Of a stretch of DNA of 8,772 nucleotides, positions 7,826 to 8,772 are shown one piece after another. Every line of letters begins with the position of its first letter. Position 1 is the stretch's first letter. The translations under genes were made by a program, and so were the position numbers. The stretch comes from Myxococcota bacterium (lineage in GTDB: Bacteria > Myxococcota_A > Polyangia > HGW-17 > JAJRWW01): positions 1 through 8,772 of the forward strand of contig JAJRWW010000525.1 of the NCBI GenBank assembly GCA_024276595.1. Reading direction: 5' to 3'. The notes under the pieces were generated by a model. That model saw only the letters and a list, made by a program, of their open reading frames with translations, was not told where the DNA came from and ran no database searches.

Positions 7826-8772
7826 GATGCTTGTGGGGCCGGGGCTCGAGCTTGAGGAAGGTGCTGGTGGAGGATGGCTCTGATGGCGGCCAAGCCGTCT
7901 TCGCCGAGGCGGTCCACTGCGGTGGTGGAGAAGCGGTGGAAGATGCCGTTGGCGATGTCACGCGTAGCGGAATGCCCGTGGCGGTCGTCTAGCAGGTGGA
8001 TGGCCTGGACGAGCCAGGCTCTGCCTAGACCCGCACCGCCGCACAGGATTCGGTGCTCGTGGGGGAGCCACTGGGAGGCAAGGGCATTGAGGGCGTCAGT
8101 GAGCCAGGAGGCCGGGTCGTCCGTCCAGGCTTTCATCCTGGCGTGGTGCTCCTGGTCCAAGGCGTCGATGTGCCGGAGGTTGTTCAGTGCCTCGTTGCGG
8201 CGAGCGCGCTGTGCGGAGAACTCGTCGTGCTTGCTTCGCACGATGGCGGAGAAGTAGGCGGCACGGTTTCGGATATCGTCGCGGTGGACCTGGGTCCTAA
8301 GCGCCCGCTCGGCGCGCCTGAGGACCTCCAGTGGGTAGATGCGCAGGCTACGGATGAAGCGCTGGATGGGGTGTTGAATGTCGTAGTTGTCGTGGACGAA
8401 CTTGAGCAGGAGGCGCTTGGAGCGGTCTTCGGCGCGAGAGCGGCTCCTGTGGTCCTCGGCAGCCTGGAGCAGGTCTTCGCGGGGGATGCCCGCGCGCGCC
8501 TTGTAGGCGCGGTGCTGGGCGCGTGCACCTGCCTGGTAGGACTTGAGCAAGGCGGTGATGAGCAGCGTGGTGAGGGCGATGGCGAGCTGGGTGTTGCGCA
8601 GGGCGGGATAGATCTCTGCGAGGCGGGTCGACAGAGCGAGCAGCGGTCCGGCGATGGACTTGGTGGTGCCGAAGGCTCGCTCCAATGTGGCCTTGTCGGT
8701 GGGGGTTCCCTCCACCTGCGGAGCATGGTCGGCACCGAGCTTGTCCAGGGCATCTTGAGTCGCCTCGGCCAT
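7717..8772 (-). CDS. Integrase-core (rve/DDE) transposase, partial, C-terminal part
   Basis: The reading frame runs through the right edge. The ATG at 8770-8772 is probably an internal Met, because the two N-terminal catalytic aspartates of an integrase core would lie upstream, outside the window. Visible residues 22-36 (GTPTDKATLERAFG) match the end of an rve domain, where the Glu at 31 would be the third catalytic acid. After that come a hydrophobic helix (IALTTLLITALL) and a long Arg/Ala-rich helical region. Near residue 245 there is LCGGAGLGRAWL, glycine-rich but without a Lys for a P-loop. The last roughly 45 residues (Pro/Ala-rich) may be sequence read past a rearrangement into the ISL3 junction. 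Its group is not recognised; Mu-like or Tn7/TniA-like transposases are possible, and lack of the N-terminus prevents a firmer call. Confidence 0.65.
   Translation of the reverse strand: MAEATQDALDKLGADHAPQVEGTPTDKATLERAFGTTKSIAGPLLALSTRLAEIYPALRNTQLAIALTTLLITALLKSYQAGARAQHRAYKARAGIPREDLLQAAEDHRSRSRAEDRSKRLLLKFVHDNYDIQHPIQRFIRSLRIYPLEVLRRAERALRTQVHRDDIRNRAAYFSAIVRSKHDEFSAQRARRNEALNNLRHIDALDQEHHARMKAWTDDPASWLTDALNALASQWLPHEHRILCGGAGLGRAWLVQAIHLLDDRHGHSATRDIANGIFHRFSTTAVDRLGEDGLAAIRAILHQHLPQARAPAPQASCAEDFAAAILFPAGQKRRPAPDGALSNLPARPGGS
7766..7788. repeat. Hairpin at the integrase/ISL3 junction
   Basis: GCCGGGC (7766-7772) and GCCCGGC (7782-7788) form a perfect seven-pair stem with a nine-base loop. 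A ten-base palindrome TTGCCGGCAA (7734-7743) lies just beside it. Both fall in the stretch that matches neither the ISL3 core nor the typical integrase body, so they may mark an element end or a deletion scar. High GC makes chance stems common. Confidence 0.3.

Noticed and set aside
7310..7855. Plus-strand ORF of 181 codons
   Set aside because: It is antisense to the ISL3 remnant, whose conserved motifs show which strand codes.
7074..7961. Minus-strand ORF of 295 codons covering the ISL3 region
   Set aside because: It is Pro/Arg-rich and reads the ISL3 coding sequence in the wrong frame.
8184..8753. Minus-strand ORF of 189 codons, Ser/Pro-rich
   Set aside because: It is an alternative frame of the integrase-core gene with low-complexity composition.
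1..8772. CRISPR array, tRNA or rRNA gene
   Set aside because: No spaced identical repeats, cloverleaf or conserved rRNA stretch was seen; the only regular repeats are protein-coding NHL and YD units.

Overview
The window is GC-rich (roughly two thirds G+C by eye) and about 70% of it is one giant exported RHS/YD-repeat gene. It looks like chromosome of a Gram-negative bacterium with many large surface lipoproteins. A Myxococcota-type organism (Haliangium, Sandaracinus or relatives) is my best guess from the lipoprotein plus NHL plus RHS architecture. That is an inference from style, not from a marker gene.

Layout. Bases 1-257 are intergenic leader with one strong hairpin (111-148) and no convincing gene. 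Bases 258-6380 (+) encode a roughly 2040-residue lipoprotein. In order it has a lipoprotein signal, a carboxypeptidase-regulatory-like beta domain, a conserved RHS N-terminal module with a cysteine cluster, a six-blade NHL propeller, a long YD-repeat shell, an RHS core-associated segment ending in DPSGL, and a variable C-terminal tip. The tip carries a D-x13-E-V-K pattern and a downstream Q, as in PD-(D/E)XK nucleases. Bases 6377-6985 (+) encode a 202-residue small protein that starts inside the stop codon of the giant gene (ATGA overlap). It is best read as the cognate immunity protein. The two genes form one contact-dependent or surface-displayed polymorphic toxin-immunity pair: the lipid anchor and shell carry the nuclease tip, and the small protein protects the producer.

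Bases 6986-7144 are a short gap containing an inverted repeat. From 7145 to the right edge the minus strand holds mobile-element debris. This is the C-terminal half of an ISL3-family transposase (7145-7825), joined head-on to the end of a partial integrase-core (rve/DDE) transposase that runs off the window (7717-8772). The mobile DNA is convergent with the toxin operon and lies directly next to its most variable end, a common setting for RHS tip exchange.

Codon choice changes inside the toxin tip near base 6010, suggesting that the nuclease domain was acquired separately from the RHS shell.
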